From the NCBI GenBank assembly GCA_025349905.2, contig MU624581.1, positions 1 to 47,189 on the forward strand: 47,189 bases of DNA. The letters are read 5' to 3'. Positions 1 to 10,351 of the stretch are shown here, piece after piece. The notes beneath the pieces were generated by a model, which saw only the letters and a list, made by a program, of their open reading frames with translations, was not told where the DNA came from and ran no database searches. How positions within the stretch are numbered: position 1 is the stretch's first letter; every line of letters starts with the position of its first letter. A program made the translations under genes and the position numbers. This stretch comes from Blastocladiella britannica (taxonomy: Eukaryota; Blastocladiomycota; Blastocladiomycetes; Blastocladiales; Blastocladiaceae).

Positions 1-172
1 GAAGGACTGACTGGAATATCAACGAGAAAACCGGACTGGTTTGACATTGAAAAGAAAAATGGGCATTAGAATTCGAATGGAAGGATTGGGACACGAGAAT
101 TCCGTGCAAAGTAAATCGTGTTCACCGATTTCCATGGCAGGCCAGCTTGGAATTCCATCTCCAAAACCGTGT
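1..172. other. left edge, downstream of RAD18
   Basis: No gene is recognised here. The segment lies 3' of the RAD18 stop codon and probably holds its 3' UTR and the flank of a gene outside the window. Short ORFs on both strands overlap RAD18 and have no recognisable content. Confidence 0.5.
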
Positions 173-1540
173 TCAGTGTGCAGCCGTGATATTACCACCA
201 CTGCTGGACGCGGTCCCGGTCCGACTCTTCATGGTCGCCCCGGCTGCCGCTACAAGTGCCGCGATCGCGCCCTCACTACTGCTACTCGAAGCGACCGCCG
301 TTGTCGTGCCGCGTTTCCTCGACGACCCTCCACCCACATCCGCCGCCTCCGATGGCTTCGCCGACCGCGCGCGCTCCTCCGCCACCAGCTGCCGGCGCAG
401 CGCCGCTGCCGACTGCCGGCGGTCCTCGTGCGCGTCCATGTTGGCGTTCCACAGCTGCACCCACGCGCGGTGCCGGTCCAGCAACTTGGCCCGCGGACCC
501 GTCGTTGGTAACTGGTAGGTGGCGAGCAGGTCGCGTACCTGCGCGTCCTTGAGGACGTGGTAGTGCACGCGCGGCAGACGCACGCCCGACGCGACGAGCG
601 CACATGGCGGGTCGATTGGGACAGCGGCGGACTTGGGTGCCGCCGCCGCCGCGGTGATGATGGCGGGAGCAGATTGTTGCGCATCCAAGCACTGGTTGAC
701 GTGTTCCTCGAGCTTGACGGCGGCGACGCGGTTGCTGCACACGGGGCATTCGGTGCGATCATCGTTGCGAGTGGTGCGAGCACGCTTTCGCGTCGGTGAC
801 GGATCATCGTCTGATACAGCAGCACCGTTGTCTTCGTTGCTGTCGTCACCGGCATCGAAATCGGATTCGGACAACCGCGCGCTCCTTCTCCTCCTCCGCT
901 GACCGCGTCGACGCATGCTGGGGTGAGGCGACGAACTCGTGCTCTCGTCCGAGTCGGCACTGTGCATCCCTGACCCACCCACCTGAACGCATTCGCGTTT
1001 CTGGACTCGTTCTCGCCGCGACGGCGATGCTGGCGGCGGTAGAGGCGGCCGCTCGGCATCCAGCGCGAGCTTGAGCAGCATGGGCCGCGCTAACTTAAAG
1101 GCAACCACGATATCGTCGACGCACCGGGCCGGAATCAGGTTTTTTTCCTTGCATTCGCGTCTTTTAAAGAGAAGTGAGTCATTGTGCCATTAACCATGAA
1201 TTAAGAATACGCACTCGCACATCGGACACGACGTGTTGAGCTGGGTGATGCGGTCGCGGATGCACCGCGAGCAATGCACGTGCCAGCAGCCCTCGACCAT
1301 CATCGGGGTCTGTTATATTTTTTCAGTATTCAGTACATGGCAACCGATATATTGATAAAATATGACAGCTAACCAAACCGTAAACAGCTCATGGCATATC
1401 GGACAGCGCAGAAGCTGGTCGAGCTGCCGCGCGGGGTTGTAAGTCGCGGGCCAGTCGTCGGGGTCGTCAATGTCCATCAGATTCTTTTCGTAGAACGCGG
1501 CTGCGCGCGGGTCACCTGCGTAGAGCGCGTTGAGGTCCAT
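173..1540 (-). CDS. RAD18: E3 ubiquitin ligase RAD18 (postreplication repair)
   Basis: RAD18 with Rad6 monoubiquitinates PCNA at stalled replication forks in the nucleus. Three exons join in frame: 1540-1379, 1309-1211 and 1147-173, giving 411 aa. An acidic N-terminus leads into a RING finger beginning LLRCPICHELFT. Its second half, with the Cys/His cluster GCWHVHCSRC and then CPMCEC, is on exon 2. Next comes the segment after the RING that is typical of RAD18 (ARCVDDIVVAFKLARP). A Ser/Arg-rich linker follows, then a UBZ4-type zinc finger (CPVCSNRV...HVNQCL), then a SAP-like DNA-binding region (LPRVHYHVLKDAQVRDLLATY). RING, UBZ and SAP in this order is diagnostic of RAD18. The C-terminus is low-complexity Ser/Ala. 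The start is the first ATG before the acidic N-terminus. It is transcribed divergently from the LRR gene, 78 bp away. Confidence 0.9.
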
Positions 1541-1618
1541 TTCTTTATTTATTTTTTTTGGCAAAGAGGAGTTCGCATTGAGAAATCGGTCGCTCTCCCA
1601 ATCCAACTCTTCAAAAAA
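1541..1618. promoter_or_regulatory. 78-bp shared divergent promoter, RAD18 / LRR gene
   Basis: Only 78 bp separate the start codons of the two divergent genes, so 5' UTRs and core promoters must fit or overlap here. It contains a T-rich run on the RAD18 side, a CCAAT sequence near 1599-1603 and an A-run just before the LRR ATG. No clear TATA box is visible. The regulatory role is inferred from position. Confidence 0.5.
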
Positions 1619-3599
1619 ATGGGAAACGTCCTCGACGCCGAAATCAACCGCGTCAGGAAACAGCCGGACGTGGATCTCTCCAAGCGCAACCTGGCACAGC
1701 TTCCGAAACAACTGGCAAAGCTCACCAAGTGCGCCGCGCTCAACCTCTCGTCGAACCAGTTGTCGGATTTGAACAAGTACATTGGTATAATTTCATTCCT
1801 TTACTTTGGATTACTCATGACACTCACATCAAGATGATAGCACAATTGCCGATGCTGGAAAGCCTGAACCTATCGCATAACGTGTTTACCTCGTTTCCCC
1901 TGGACCTTGCCTTGGTGGTGCAGCTCAGTGCTCTTGACTTGTGTTTGTATTATTGATCCTCGTTTCCCTTTTTCGACCTACGTGCTAAAAAGACAACTAC
2001 AGCCCATAATCGCCTCTTTTTCACGCCTCTCTCGCCCCTCATTGGGAAACTGTGCAACTTGCAATCGCTCGATCTGTCGCACAACCAACTCGAGCGCGTT
2101 GATATATCTTTGCTGCCTGCCCCACTTTGCATTAACAAAAATGTATTGGTAGAGAGATCCCAAAGGAATTTGGCGACCTTGTCCGGCTCACCACGCTCAG
2201 CCTTTCGTTCAACCAGTTCCAAGCCATTCCCGATGTCATTTTCCTGCTCACAAAACTCGTCAGTTTGGATGTCAGTGACAACAAAGTCCGGGTACTCCAG
2301 TCTGAAGTGGGCCGCTTGACTGATCTCCATGTTCTTGGGCTCAACAATAACTTGCTATCTATGCTACCCGACACGATCGGCCAACTGTCGAGTCTCCAAG
2401 AACTATACCTCAGCTTTAACCGATTGCGCACGCTCAATTCTGCTGGTATTTTGTTTTTTCATCATTTTTCCTTTTTTATTGCAATTTCTCACGACGACAA
2501 CGGACAGTGGGAAAACTCAAGCGTCTGCGTTTGCTTCACCTGGAAGAGAATCGGGAGCTCTCGGTGTGGCCCGACTCGCTGTCCAATCTCCAGCAACTCG
2601 TCGAGCTTAACTTCCGCAACACCAGCTTTGAAGGGCTGCCTGTGTTTATCGAGCAATGGTCGTCGCTCAAGGAACTGGTCATGCGCGACAATACCCAAAT
2701 TGAGCTTCTGCCAGGTAATCCTACTTTCTTTCATTGGATCAGCACTTCCCATTCATCTAATTCGCAAAAAAAATTGAATAGATAGCATCGGCGCGCTGAC
2801 ATCCCTCACGCGTCTCGACGCGTCGACGTGCTCGATCCGCCAACTCCCAGATTCCATTGGCTACGTGACGACGTTGAGCATGCTCGATTTACATAAGAAC
2901 CAGCTCTACTCGTCCAGTTTCCCGTCGTCGGTCCGGTCCTGGTCGCTCATTTCCAAGCTCATTCTCAACGACAACAACATTGAGGTGTTCCCCGTCGAAC
3001 TGTGCGATCTGACATCGCTGACGGACTTGGATATCAGCACCAACATGCTCAAGGCGCTGCCCGACGAGCTTGGGAAACTGATTTGGTTGGAACGGTTGGT
3101 GCTGAATCATAACAAGCTGCGCGAGTTTCCTGCCACCCTTGGGTTCGTGTATCCTTTCTTTTTTGGATGGGAAATCTCACAGCCCCATTCCCACAGCAAA
3201 ATGGTGCGGTTGACGACGCTTGAGTGCCGACACAACCTGATCATCACGTTTCCGCCGTCCATTGGCGAGCTCCTGAACTTGGCCAAACTGGATGCGTCGC
3301 ACAACCAATTGTCGCTCATTCCACCCGAACTTTGTTTACTGCGCGACTTAGCGGTATTTTTTGTTTTTTCTTATGACGGACGATCTCTCCCTCCTTGATC
3401 TTACAAAAAAAAAAAAAAAAATCAGATCCTCGATATCACCGACAACCCGGTCCAGAAACCACCCATGGACATTGTGCTTGCCGGCACCACGTCGCTCATG
3501 GCGTACCTGGAAAAGGAGCTTGACGAAAAGAATGGCGGCGGGAAAGAGTGGCGAAAGAAGCGGGGCCGGACACAGTCGGCCAAGTCGGTTGCAGTTTGA
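1619..3599 (+). CDS. leucine-rich repeat protein, LRRC57/SHOC2-like
   Basis: This is a cytoplasmic-type LRR protein starting MGNVLDAE. Most of the protein is 22-24-residue repeats of the type LxxLxLSxNxLxxLPxxIGxL, for example LVSLDVSDNKVRVL, LHVLGLNNNLLSMLP, LISKLILNDNNIEVFP and LERLVLNHNKLREFP. I see about 13-14 repeats. The N-terminus resembles LRRC57, which also begins MGN. The C-terminus is a basic tail (KKRGRTQSAKSVAV). Exon 1 is 1619-1784 and the first intron 1785-1840 joins in frame as NKYIAQLPML. At least six further short introns follow near 1945-2040, 2110-2158, 2444-2510, 2715-2783, 3145-3200 and 3354-3424, so those exon ends are approximate. No signal peptide or kinase domain is present. 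Gly2 could be myristoylated, but Asp6 is not the preferred residue. Function is unknown; LRR scaffolding is inferred. Confidence 0.8.
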
Positions 3600-3616
3600 G
3601 ACTCAATTCATTTATT

Positions 3617-4535
3617 TTAACTCAATGCAGAAGCCACTCGGCGAAGCACGGACCACAGCTTTCCAAGTACCCCGTGGGACTCTGCTGAGCCGTCGGTGGC
3701 GGAGGTGGGGGGCACGTATCCAGGCGCCGATCCGGGAAGGTGAACGTTGACGACGCCATCATTGCGAGGATCGAGGCGATATTCTATCCTTTGCTGGCTG
3801 TGTGACAGACATGTGTCAATTGACAAATTAGTTCATAAAAAAAGACAGAACGAACCGAAGATACTCCTGAACCCGCCCATACAACACCGGCCCGCCACGC
3901 TGCTGACTATGATTTCCCCGACCCGTAATCACTTCCAGCACCTTGGCTTCACGAACCCGCGCATCGCGCATCAAGTCCTGTACCGCGCTGATCCGATCCT
4001 GCAGCACCGTCATGGCCTCTTGCGCCAACAGTCCATGCAAATCGAGCGACAAAAGCACATCCCAGTCCCGCATCTGGTACGCGCGGGTGCTCCGCGTATC
4101 CCCCGGACGATGTTCGTTCGCAATCCCCGGATTGTTTGACGTCAAGTGCGCATTGCGGGCGCGCAAGTGCTCGGCGTCGGCGCGCTGGCCTGCAGCTTTT
4201 GCTTGTTGCGAGAACTTGGACGCATTGCCGTGGTTTCCCTGTGTGATATTGTTTTTTCGTTTATTTTTCTGGGGCAATCAAAATGATGAAATGAGCTTGG
4301 TTCGTCGTACCGACTGGTACGCCGCCTGCGATTGCTTGGCGAGCTCCTGCCGCTCCTCCACAAGCGCAAATGCTTGTTGGCGGAAGTCGTCGGCTTCATT
4401 TGTGCTTTGCCCGCCAGAGCCTGTCACATCGTATATTGAGCATTGTCCGCATCGGATATTAAAACTCGTACCCGCCCCCGATCTCGTCAGCGGCCGTGTA
4501 TCCCCCTCGCGTTGCTGCGAGAACAAGTTTCCCAT
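3617..4535 (-). CDS. DUF1771-Smr domain protein, predicted N-myristoylated
   Basis: Exons 4535-4311, 4238-3856 and 3797-3617 join in frame to 262 aa. A helical DUF1771-type region (about residues 50-105) has the spaced Ala/Gln pattern FSQQAKAAGQRADAEHLRARN. The Smr domain follows (about 130-225), with its two hallmarks LDLHGLLAQEA (LDxH) and TGRGNHSQQ (TGxGxHS), and ends in LRQQRIEYRLDPRNDGVV. Eukaryotic Smr proteins are nucleases or RNA-binding factors acting on colliding or stalled ribosomes. Relatives often also carry CUE or PABP-binding motifs, which I do not see here. The N-terminus MGNLFSQQ has Gly2 and Ser6, a good N-myristoylation signal. It starts 43 bp downstream of the PIN-like transporter stop, on the same strand. 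Confidence 0.88.
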
Positions 4536-4578
4536 ATTGATTTACTAAAATAAAATTACATCCATTTGAAAGAGAAGC

Positions 4579-6224
4579 TCAAGCAATGGCCTTGAAAATG
4601 AATGCCAAGCTCCCCGTCAGCGTCACCATGGCCGCCGCGTACTGCACCAGCATGATGGTGGCCATTTCCTTTGACTCTCCGCGCGGGTGCAAGTACTGGG
4701 TGATCACGACGCAGATCTGGGCCGTCGGCACTGTGTAACAATCGCTTGAGTTCCCACATCAAAAAGATGAGAAAATTGAGGATACGCACTGCATCCTTGC
4801 GCCATGAGCACAAACCGGAGCATTTTCTCCTCCTCGGGCACCCACCCAGCGCTCGTGGCGACATACACCATCCCAATCCCAATCGCCGGCAGCAAAAGCA
4901 AGTGGTACACTGCGAGCACGATTCCGCTCCACAGGACTCCCGGGTACTGCCGCAGCGTGGCCCGGTCCAGGTCCACGGTAGTGAGTGCGGCGCCAAAGAT
5001 GGTCATGGAAATGGGCACTGCGGCCGCGCCGAGGAACGCCGCCGTGTCGTACACGAACGAGAAGGGGGCGGTCACCAGCGGGAAAAACAGGCCATGCAAG
5101 CCTGGGACTAAGGCTGCCAGTAGGCCCAGGAATAGACCAACATTCGGCGGAAAGAGCACTGCGCGTCCTAATGGGTTCGCTTGCACGCGGGCGTACGCGG
5201 ACGACACGCGGGCCCAGGCTTGGGCGGGCCACCGTGGCAATCGACTGGCACCAGGGTCAAGGTCTGGTGAAGTGCCAGTGCGTGCATCGTCGTCGGGCGC
5301 CATTGGCGCCAGCGGAATCCCTTCGTTCGCTTCCTCCTGGACATAGGTGACGGTTGCTGCTCCTGCTGGTGATGCAGCTGCCGCACTGTGACTCGATGTT
5401 GGCGACTCAGGTGCCTTGGCCAGAACATCGGCTTCCTCTTCGTCGTTACCATCATCACCACGGACATTGTCGCTAAGGGCCACTTCCTCGAGCTCCGGAT
5501 CAGCTGCATCTTCGACGCGAGCGAGTGCGGCGAAATCGGCCTCAAAGAACCTGATCGAGAACGCGTAGAAAAACAGGTTAAACACCGAGTACCACACGGC
5601 AACGAACGCGACACCCTTGTCCACGTCAGCTGACGTGAACGGACCGGTGCCGGCCAGTGAGACAATGATGCTGAGCGGGAGGTCGCCCTGGTTGGTGAAT
5701 GCCGTGGCTGGCTACAACCAAATCACCTTGTTCAAAATGCGGAGTGACCACAACCATTGGGGGAGGAACCGTACCAGGAATCAAGCTCTTACGCAAATGG
5801 ACCGGCATCTTGTTGCGAAACATGAGATAGACCAGAATGCCCACCAAATGCCCGAAGATGAGGTACCCGGACCCAAAGGCAATGATCACGCCAGCAAAGC
5901 GGATATTGTCGGAGGTGAAGGCGACCGATACCTTGGAAAAGGTCAGCATTGGCAGAAACAGTTTGATGAACATCTGTACGAAGTCGTTGGTCAAGTCAGA
6001 TTTTTTAGTGATTATCTGTCGTGCGGACTGCATAAGACGCACGTTGGCCAAGTTTTTCGAGGTTGGCCGGTCAAAGACCTGCATGCGGAATGCGAGCCCG
6101 CCAGCGCCTGTTCCAGTACTTATCAATCAAGGAGATGATGGAGACGACGCAGACACGAACCACAAACGCAGGCAACCTTGAGCATGGCGCGTGCCCCGGC
6201 CCAAATAGCTTGCCCAGTCGACAT
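4579..6224 (-). CDS. auxin efflux carrier (PIN/PILS-like) family transporter
   Basis: This is a membrane transporter of the Mem_trans (PF03547) family, like yeast YNL095C/ECM3 and plant PILS proteins, which sit mainly in the ER. Four exons join in frame: 6224-6161, 6107-5775, 5707-4790 and 4730-4579, giving 488 aa. The N-terminal start MSTGQAIWAGARAML resembles the fungal family's GQAIW start. Hydrophobic helices follow (FIKLFLPMLTFSKV, LIFGHLVGILVYLMF, GDLPLSIIVSLAG). Then comes a long acidic, hydrophilic central loop of about 170 residues, and a C-terminal helix bundle (NVGLFLGLLAALVPGLHGLF, AVPISMTIFGAALT, MPTAQICVVITQYL). The two-bundle layout around a loop is typical. The substrate is unknown in fungi. 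An alternative first acceptor a few bases away cannot be excluded. Confidence 0.85.
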
Positions 6225-6272
6225 TTAAAATTGGTGGAATTGTCAGTAACCTCGGAAGAGATACAAAAATAT

Positions 6273-7474
6273 TCATGCAATGGAGCGGGCCTGGTCAATC
6301 CACCGCTCGTGACGCCGGACAAGATCGGGCACAATCAGAGCCTCGATATCGTTCCCGGCAGCCAGCTCCTGCTCCGTCAACGTGATCTGCTCATTGACGA
6401 CGCGCCGCGCATCCCCGACCGGATGCTGGACGTCAATCGACAGCAGATCTACGCGAAACTTGCGGGTCTTGAGCATGTTGCCAATGACCAACTGGTGGCC
6501 GTACCGCTCGAGTGCCGCGACGCTCTTGGACTCGAGCAACGCCGGATCAGTCTCCAGCTTGAACGAGATAATGTACCCTCCGGGAGCCCAGTCACGCACC
6601 AGCGGCCGCAACAGCTTGGGCACCGGATCCAACTCCAGTCGAAGCGCGCCGCCACGCGACTGGATCTTGTGCTCGACCATCTTGGCGTGCGGAACAAAAA
6701 AATCCGACACTGCCGCCGCCAAATAGTACATGGCACGGGCACCCGAGTGCACATGCAGCCGCTGCACGACCGCGCGCAGCAGGAACAGGTAGTCGTGCAC
6801 CGACGTGAACTCGAGCGGGAGCAAAGCGCGGTCGGCGGTCGCGTACCGGTGGTACTCGGCCAGCAGCGCGCGGGCTGGGGACTCGAGCTCGGGGCGGACT
6901 GTTTTTTTTTTCCCATACAGCATCAAATTGATGGGCTCATGGGCGAAATAAGGGATAATGGCATACCAGTGACGGCGCCTGAGGCCGGATCCAGCGACAG
7001 CAGGTCGAATACCGTCTCGCGCGAGTGCGTGTAGTGGCGCGAGAACGGCCGCAGCGAGTACTGCCGGTGCATAAAGATCACCGCGTACCCGGCGCGCAAG
7101 AAATGCTCGGCCGACGTGGCGCCACGGGTCCCCGCCGAGAAGTTGTCGAGGAACCGCACCGTGTTCTGCTCCAGCGGGACCGTGGTGCCGCCCGACGTGA
7201 CCAGCACGATCGGGCGGGACGGGAACCGCGCGCGCTGGTCGGCCAGGAACGCGTCCAGGTCGGCAATGGCCGCGGGCAGAAACGCTGGCGCTGGGGTGTC
7301 GGCGTAATACCGCTCGGCCGCCGCGTCGTCCTCATGAATGGTGCCGCGCCGGGTCGCAATCGACGGCGAAAGTGGAGGCTCGGGGGATGGTGCAAGGGCG
7401 CTGCCGATTCCTCTGCCAGCACCACCACCACCGCTACCAGGTGCGGTCAAGATGGGCAGCGTGGGCGGCGACAT
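6273..7474 (-). CDS. CAB2: phosphopantothenate-cysteine ligase (CoA synthesis)
   Basis: This enzyme condenses 4'-phosphopantothenate with cysteine, the second step of CoA synthesis after pantothenate phosphorylation. Exons 7474-6967 and 6898-6273 join in frame ([10 protein letters not shown]) to 377 aa. It carries family signatures: [23 protein letters not shown] followed by [15 protein letters not shown], the nucleotide-binding start typical of eukaryotic PPCS; then [13 protein letters not shown], the AAVSDF motif; then [12 protein letters not shown] and [11 protein letters not shown] near the C-terminus. Like other eukaryotic forms it is monofunctional, with no decarboxylase domain. About 55 N-terminal residues are Gly/Pro-rich and look disordered. 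It diverges from the Ser-rich gene across 97 bp. Confidence 0.9.
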
Positions 7475-7571
7475 ATATAGTTTATATTTTGGTAAATTGA
7501 TGCGAAAATCAAGAGATCCATTTCCCATCGCTCGTATCCAAAACTCCAACTCGGCAACAAGGAATAAAATA
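7475..7571. promoter_or_regulatory. 97-bp shared divergent promoter, PPCS / Ser-rich gene
   Basis: The start codons are 97 bp apart. An AT-rich block at 7473-7492 reads TATATAG and TATATTTT and could serve as a TATA element for either gene. The rest has no recognisable motif. The assignment is positional. Confidence 0.45.
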
Positions 7572-10331
7572 ATGGCTCTGGGCCATGAAGACAATCACGA
7601 CGATAGAGTGGACCATGAGGACGAGGGCAATGGTATCTGGCACGCGCTCCGCCGCACACTGGATCCCGTCACGCTGCTGCGCTGGATCATCTCCGCCGTA
7701 ACCTGCGCAATGGCTCATTCGGTCATGTACAAGGTCCTCAACTTTTCGTTGCCTGTCTCGCTCGCCACCAGCCTGTTTCTGGGGCTCATGATCTTTTCGC
7801 TGCTCAAGGCGCAGCAAATCTACACCGCCGAGCTGCACCTGGAGCAGCTGCATAGCATTGGCCATGACGGGAATGCGAACGGAGCCCGATCTCGCTCCGG
7901 ACACCAGCGAGGTGGGGTATCATCGCTCACTGACCTGCTGGCCAAGGCGAATGCCGCAGGACAGGCTGTGGATCCGGCGGCGATCATTGACGCAGCCGTG
8001 CTTTCCCCACACTCGGCTTCTGCCAGTCCAACCGCCGCGTTTGGGGAACAACCGCAGTCCATGCATGGCCTGGATCGCACAGGAACCACGCCCATGCTGT
8101 CGAGCGGCGCATCCGCATCGCAGAAATCAGGATTAATCCCGAGCCTTGGCGTCAACGGCATTCCAACCGTCGATATCTCGCAACCGTCGCTGAGCTCCAG
8201 TAATGGCACTTCCCCACGCGGCTCGTCCCTTTTCAGCCCAACGCAATCCACTCCTCGATCCATGGCAAGTATCGCTCTGCCAGTCTCGCCGACTGTTGCC
8301 CACGATGGTTCGATTCTTTCCCACCATTTGCGCGAAAAAATGCCAGTACTTACAACCAAAGTATGTAAACTAGAGCCAAATGGAATACCGCGAATGGTCC
8401 GAGCCAACTCGTTCACTGCCCCTTCCACCACAGGGCCGCTGGCAAGCAGTAGTGCAGCAGCTCCAGCACCGTCGGCGACACCGCCTCGCCGTTACTTTGG
8501 AGCTCTGTCGGCCAATGTCCCCAACCACATCTCCACTATTTCGGCCACCTCCATCACGCCTATGTCGCAGCAAAACTCGCACGCGGTCCTGCTTCCGTCG
8601 CCGCTTTCGCAGTCGCTCTTGTCGTCGGAAACGTCGCCAACTGCCTCCTCCACAGTGACCTCCAAGGGCAATGTGATGCTTGGAGACTCGACGCCCCACG
8701 TGTCACCAAAGACGAGTGTCTTGCTACTGACACCCTCGCGGTCAGGCGACCAGCTGCCTTCGTCCTTGCAAGTACCGGGGACGCTCCCGATCCATCATAA
8801 TGGGAGTAATGGTGGCAGTGGGACCGGTGGCAGTGGAAGCAATTCGGTCTGGAGTGCATCGTCCGTGCTCTCGCCACACGCATCACACGCATCCTCGCTC
8901 TTGGCCGCCGCCGCCGCGAGCCCTCCGAGTCCCTCACACGCGTCCTTAGCATCGTCCACGGTGTCTTCGATCGCGCTTCGAGCAGCCGCCGCGGCGGGAT
9001 TGACATCGCGGGCGTCGCTCGCGACCGCCATCACGTCCGTCACAAGCATATCGCGGTACTCGCCACCGGGCACCGCAACCCCCACTGCGTCCAAGGATCG
9101 GTCGGCAGCCGACTCTCTCTCCTCTCCAAGCAGTCCGCTATCCATGTCTGCCTCAACAAGCGCGTCGGCGTCTCAATCGGGAACAGGGCTTCCGTTCCCG
9201 CCAACCTTGTCCTCTGCATCGTCGCCCACGGGCATGTTGACGCCTTCCTCGTCTCTTTCTCCCGAGGGGATAACCAACGATGGCGTGAAATCAAACAAGC
9301 TGAACTTGATGTCTGGCCTGCAGCCAGGTACTCTCGCATCAGGAACAGCAACACCATCCAATGGAGGCAAACACGTCCCAATGACGGGCTACTCTCTCCG
9401 GCTGCCAACATTCCTATCCCCCATTCCTTCCTCTGGTGTGTCGGCAGAGACGGTGCGCCAGTCTGGCCACTCGGTGGACGGATCTGTGGGCTCGGTGCGG
9501 TCGGCTGCCAGCGCCGTTTCCGACTTGGGTCCCTTCATTTCGCAAATGGCCGCCGCAGTCACGGGCCGCTCGGAGGGCGACATGGAAGCCTCCAGCAGCA
9601 GCAAACCCACCGCGACGTCGTCATCTTCAACGATAACAACAACAACAACAACGTCCCGATGGCCCAGCCTGCTCAAGTCATCGACTGGGTCGTCGCCGTC
9701 CTCTACCCAACAACAGCAACAGCAACAACAAGACCAACAGCAACAACAAGGGGTGCGGCGAGGTAGTGGTGGCAGCAGCAAGGGCAAGCGGCGGCAGTCG
9801 ACCACGGCTAGCGTCACACCCGATGCGCCGCCGTCAGCGGTAGCGATTGAACGCGAAGCGCAGGTACACCTGAATCCCGAGGCCGCGTTTCTTTCGTCAG
9901 CGGTCTCGCGCGGCCGGCGCATGAGCATGCCCACGACCAGCACAGGATGCCTTGTTGTCAATGATCCTGCGGGTCCTTCCGCGACCATTGTGCCAGCAAG
10001 CAACGGCGGTGGCGGTGGGGGTGATCTGGCAACCAAGGGCCTCAACTTTGGTCCGACGCGACGAGTGCGGCCGGCCGAGGTCGAGGTGCGCATGGCCTTG
10101 TTTTCGGAGCAAGTGGCCGCGCGGCTCTTGCAGTTTCTTCAACCATCGTCGTCGCCGACAACCGAACAGTCACAAACGGAATCTGACCCGGCACGCGCGA
10201 TGATCAAATCTGGGTCTCTGCATCCACCAGAACAGTCGACGTCTCTGATCCCACGCGGCGGCGCACATGTCGGCCACAGCGCCGTGAGCATTGTCGTATG
10301 TGACGAAGAGGGTCTCCCGCTCGATGAATAA
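7572..10331 (+). CDS. Ser/Thr-rich low-complexity membrane protein, orphan
   Basis: This is a single uninterrupted ORF of 919 aa. I do not recognise the family. Residues 1-20 are His/Asp-rich. They are followed by two adjacent hydrophobic segments at about 30-80 ([38 protein letters not shown]), probably a two-helix hairpin anchor. The remaining ~830 residues are dominated by Ser, Thr, Pro and Ala, with a Gln tract encoded by mixed CAA/CAG codons near 9709-9750. A short helical, charged patch lies near the C-terminus ([22 protein letters not shown]), and the protein ends EEGLPLDE. I chose the ATG at 7572 because the upstream in-frame stretch runs back through PPCS. The stop codon lies inside an AATAAA hexamer. 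The likely topology is a membrane hairpin with a long disordered cytosolic tail, possibly regulated by phosphorylation; that is inference only. Confidence 0.7.
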   Translation: MALGHEDNHDDRVDHEDEGNGIWHALRRTLDPVTLLRWIISAVTCAMAHSVMYKVLNFSLPVSLATSLFLGLMIFSLLKAQQIYTAELHLEQLHSIGHDGNANGARSRSGHQRGGVSSLTDLLAKANAAGQAVDPAAIIDAAVLSPHSASASPTAAFGEQPQSMHGLDRTGTTPMLSSGASASQKSGLIPSLGVNGIPTVDISQPSLSSSNGTSPRGSSLFSPTQSTPRSMASIALPVSPTVAHDGSILSHHLREKMPVLTTKVCKLEPNGIPRMVRANSFTAPSTTGPLASSSAAAPAPSATPPRRYFGALSANVPNHISTISATSITPMSQQNSHAVLLPSPLSQSLLSSETSPTASSTVTSKGNVMLGDSTPHVSPKTSVLLLTPSRSGDQLPSSLQVPGTLPIHHNGSNGGSGTGGSGSNSVWSASSVLSPHASHASSLLAAAAASPPSPSHASLASSTVSSIALRAAAAAGLTSRASLATAITSVTSISRYSPPGTATPTASKDRSAADSLSSPSSPLSMSASTSASASQSGTGLPFPPTLSSASSPTGMLTPSSSLSPEGITNDGVKSNKLNLMSGLQPGTLASGTATPSNGGKHVPMTGYSLRLPTFLSPIPSSGVSAETVRQSGHSVDGSVGSVRSAASAVSDLGPFISQMAAAVTGRSEGDMEASSSSKPTATSSSSTITTTTTTSRWPSLLKSSTGSSPSSTQQQQQQQQDQQQQQGVRRGSGGSSKGKRRQSTTASVTPDAPPSAVAIEREAQVHLNPEAAFLSSAVSRGRRMSMPTTSTGCLVVNDPAGPSATIVPASNGGGGGGDLATKGLNFGPTRRVRPAEVEVRMALFSEQVAARLLQFLQPSSSPTTEQSQTESDPARAMIKSGSLHPPEQSTSLIPRGGAHVGHSAVSIVVCDEEGLPLDE

Positions 10332-10332
10332 A
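10327..10332 (+). terminator. AATAAA poly(A) signal overlapping a stop codon
   Basis: The hexamer AATAAA contains the TAA stop (10329-10331) of the Ser-rich gene. Only 20 bp separate this stop from the UTP10 stop on the other strand, so the cleavage site must lie inside UTP10 coding sequence. Confidence 0.55.
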
Positions 10333-10351
10333 AATATATATTCGCTAAAGA

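Noticed and set aside
9709..9750. Gln tract as a pathogenic-type repeat expansion
   Set aside because: It is encoded by mixed CAA and CAG codons and is interrupted, so it is ordinary low complexity rather than an expanding pure repeat.
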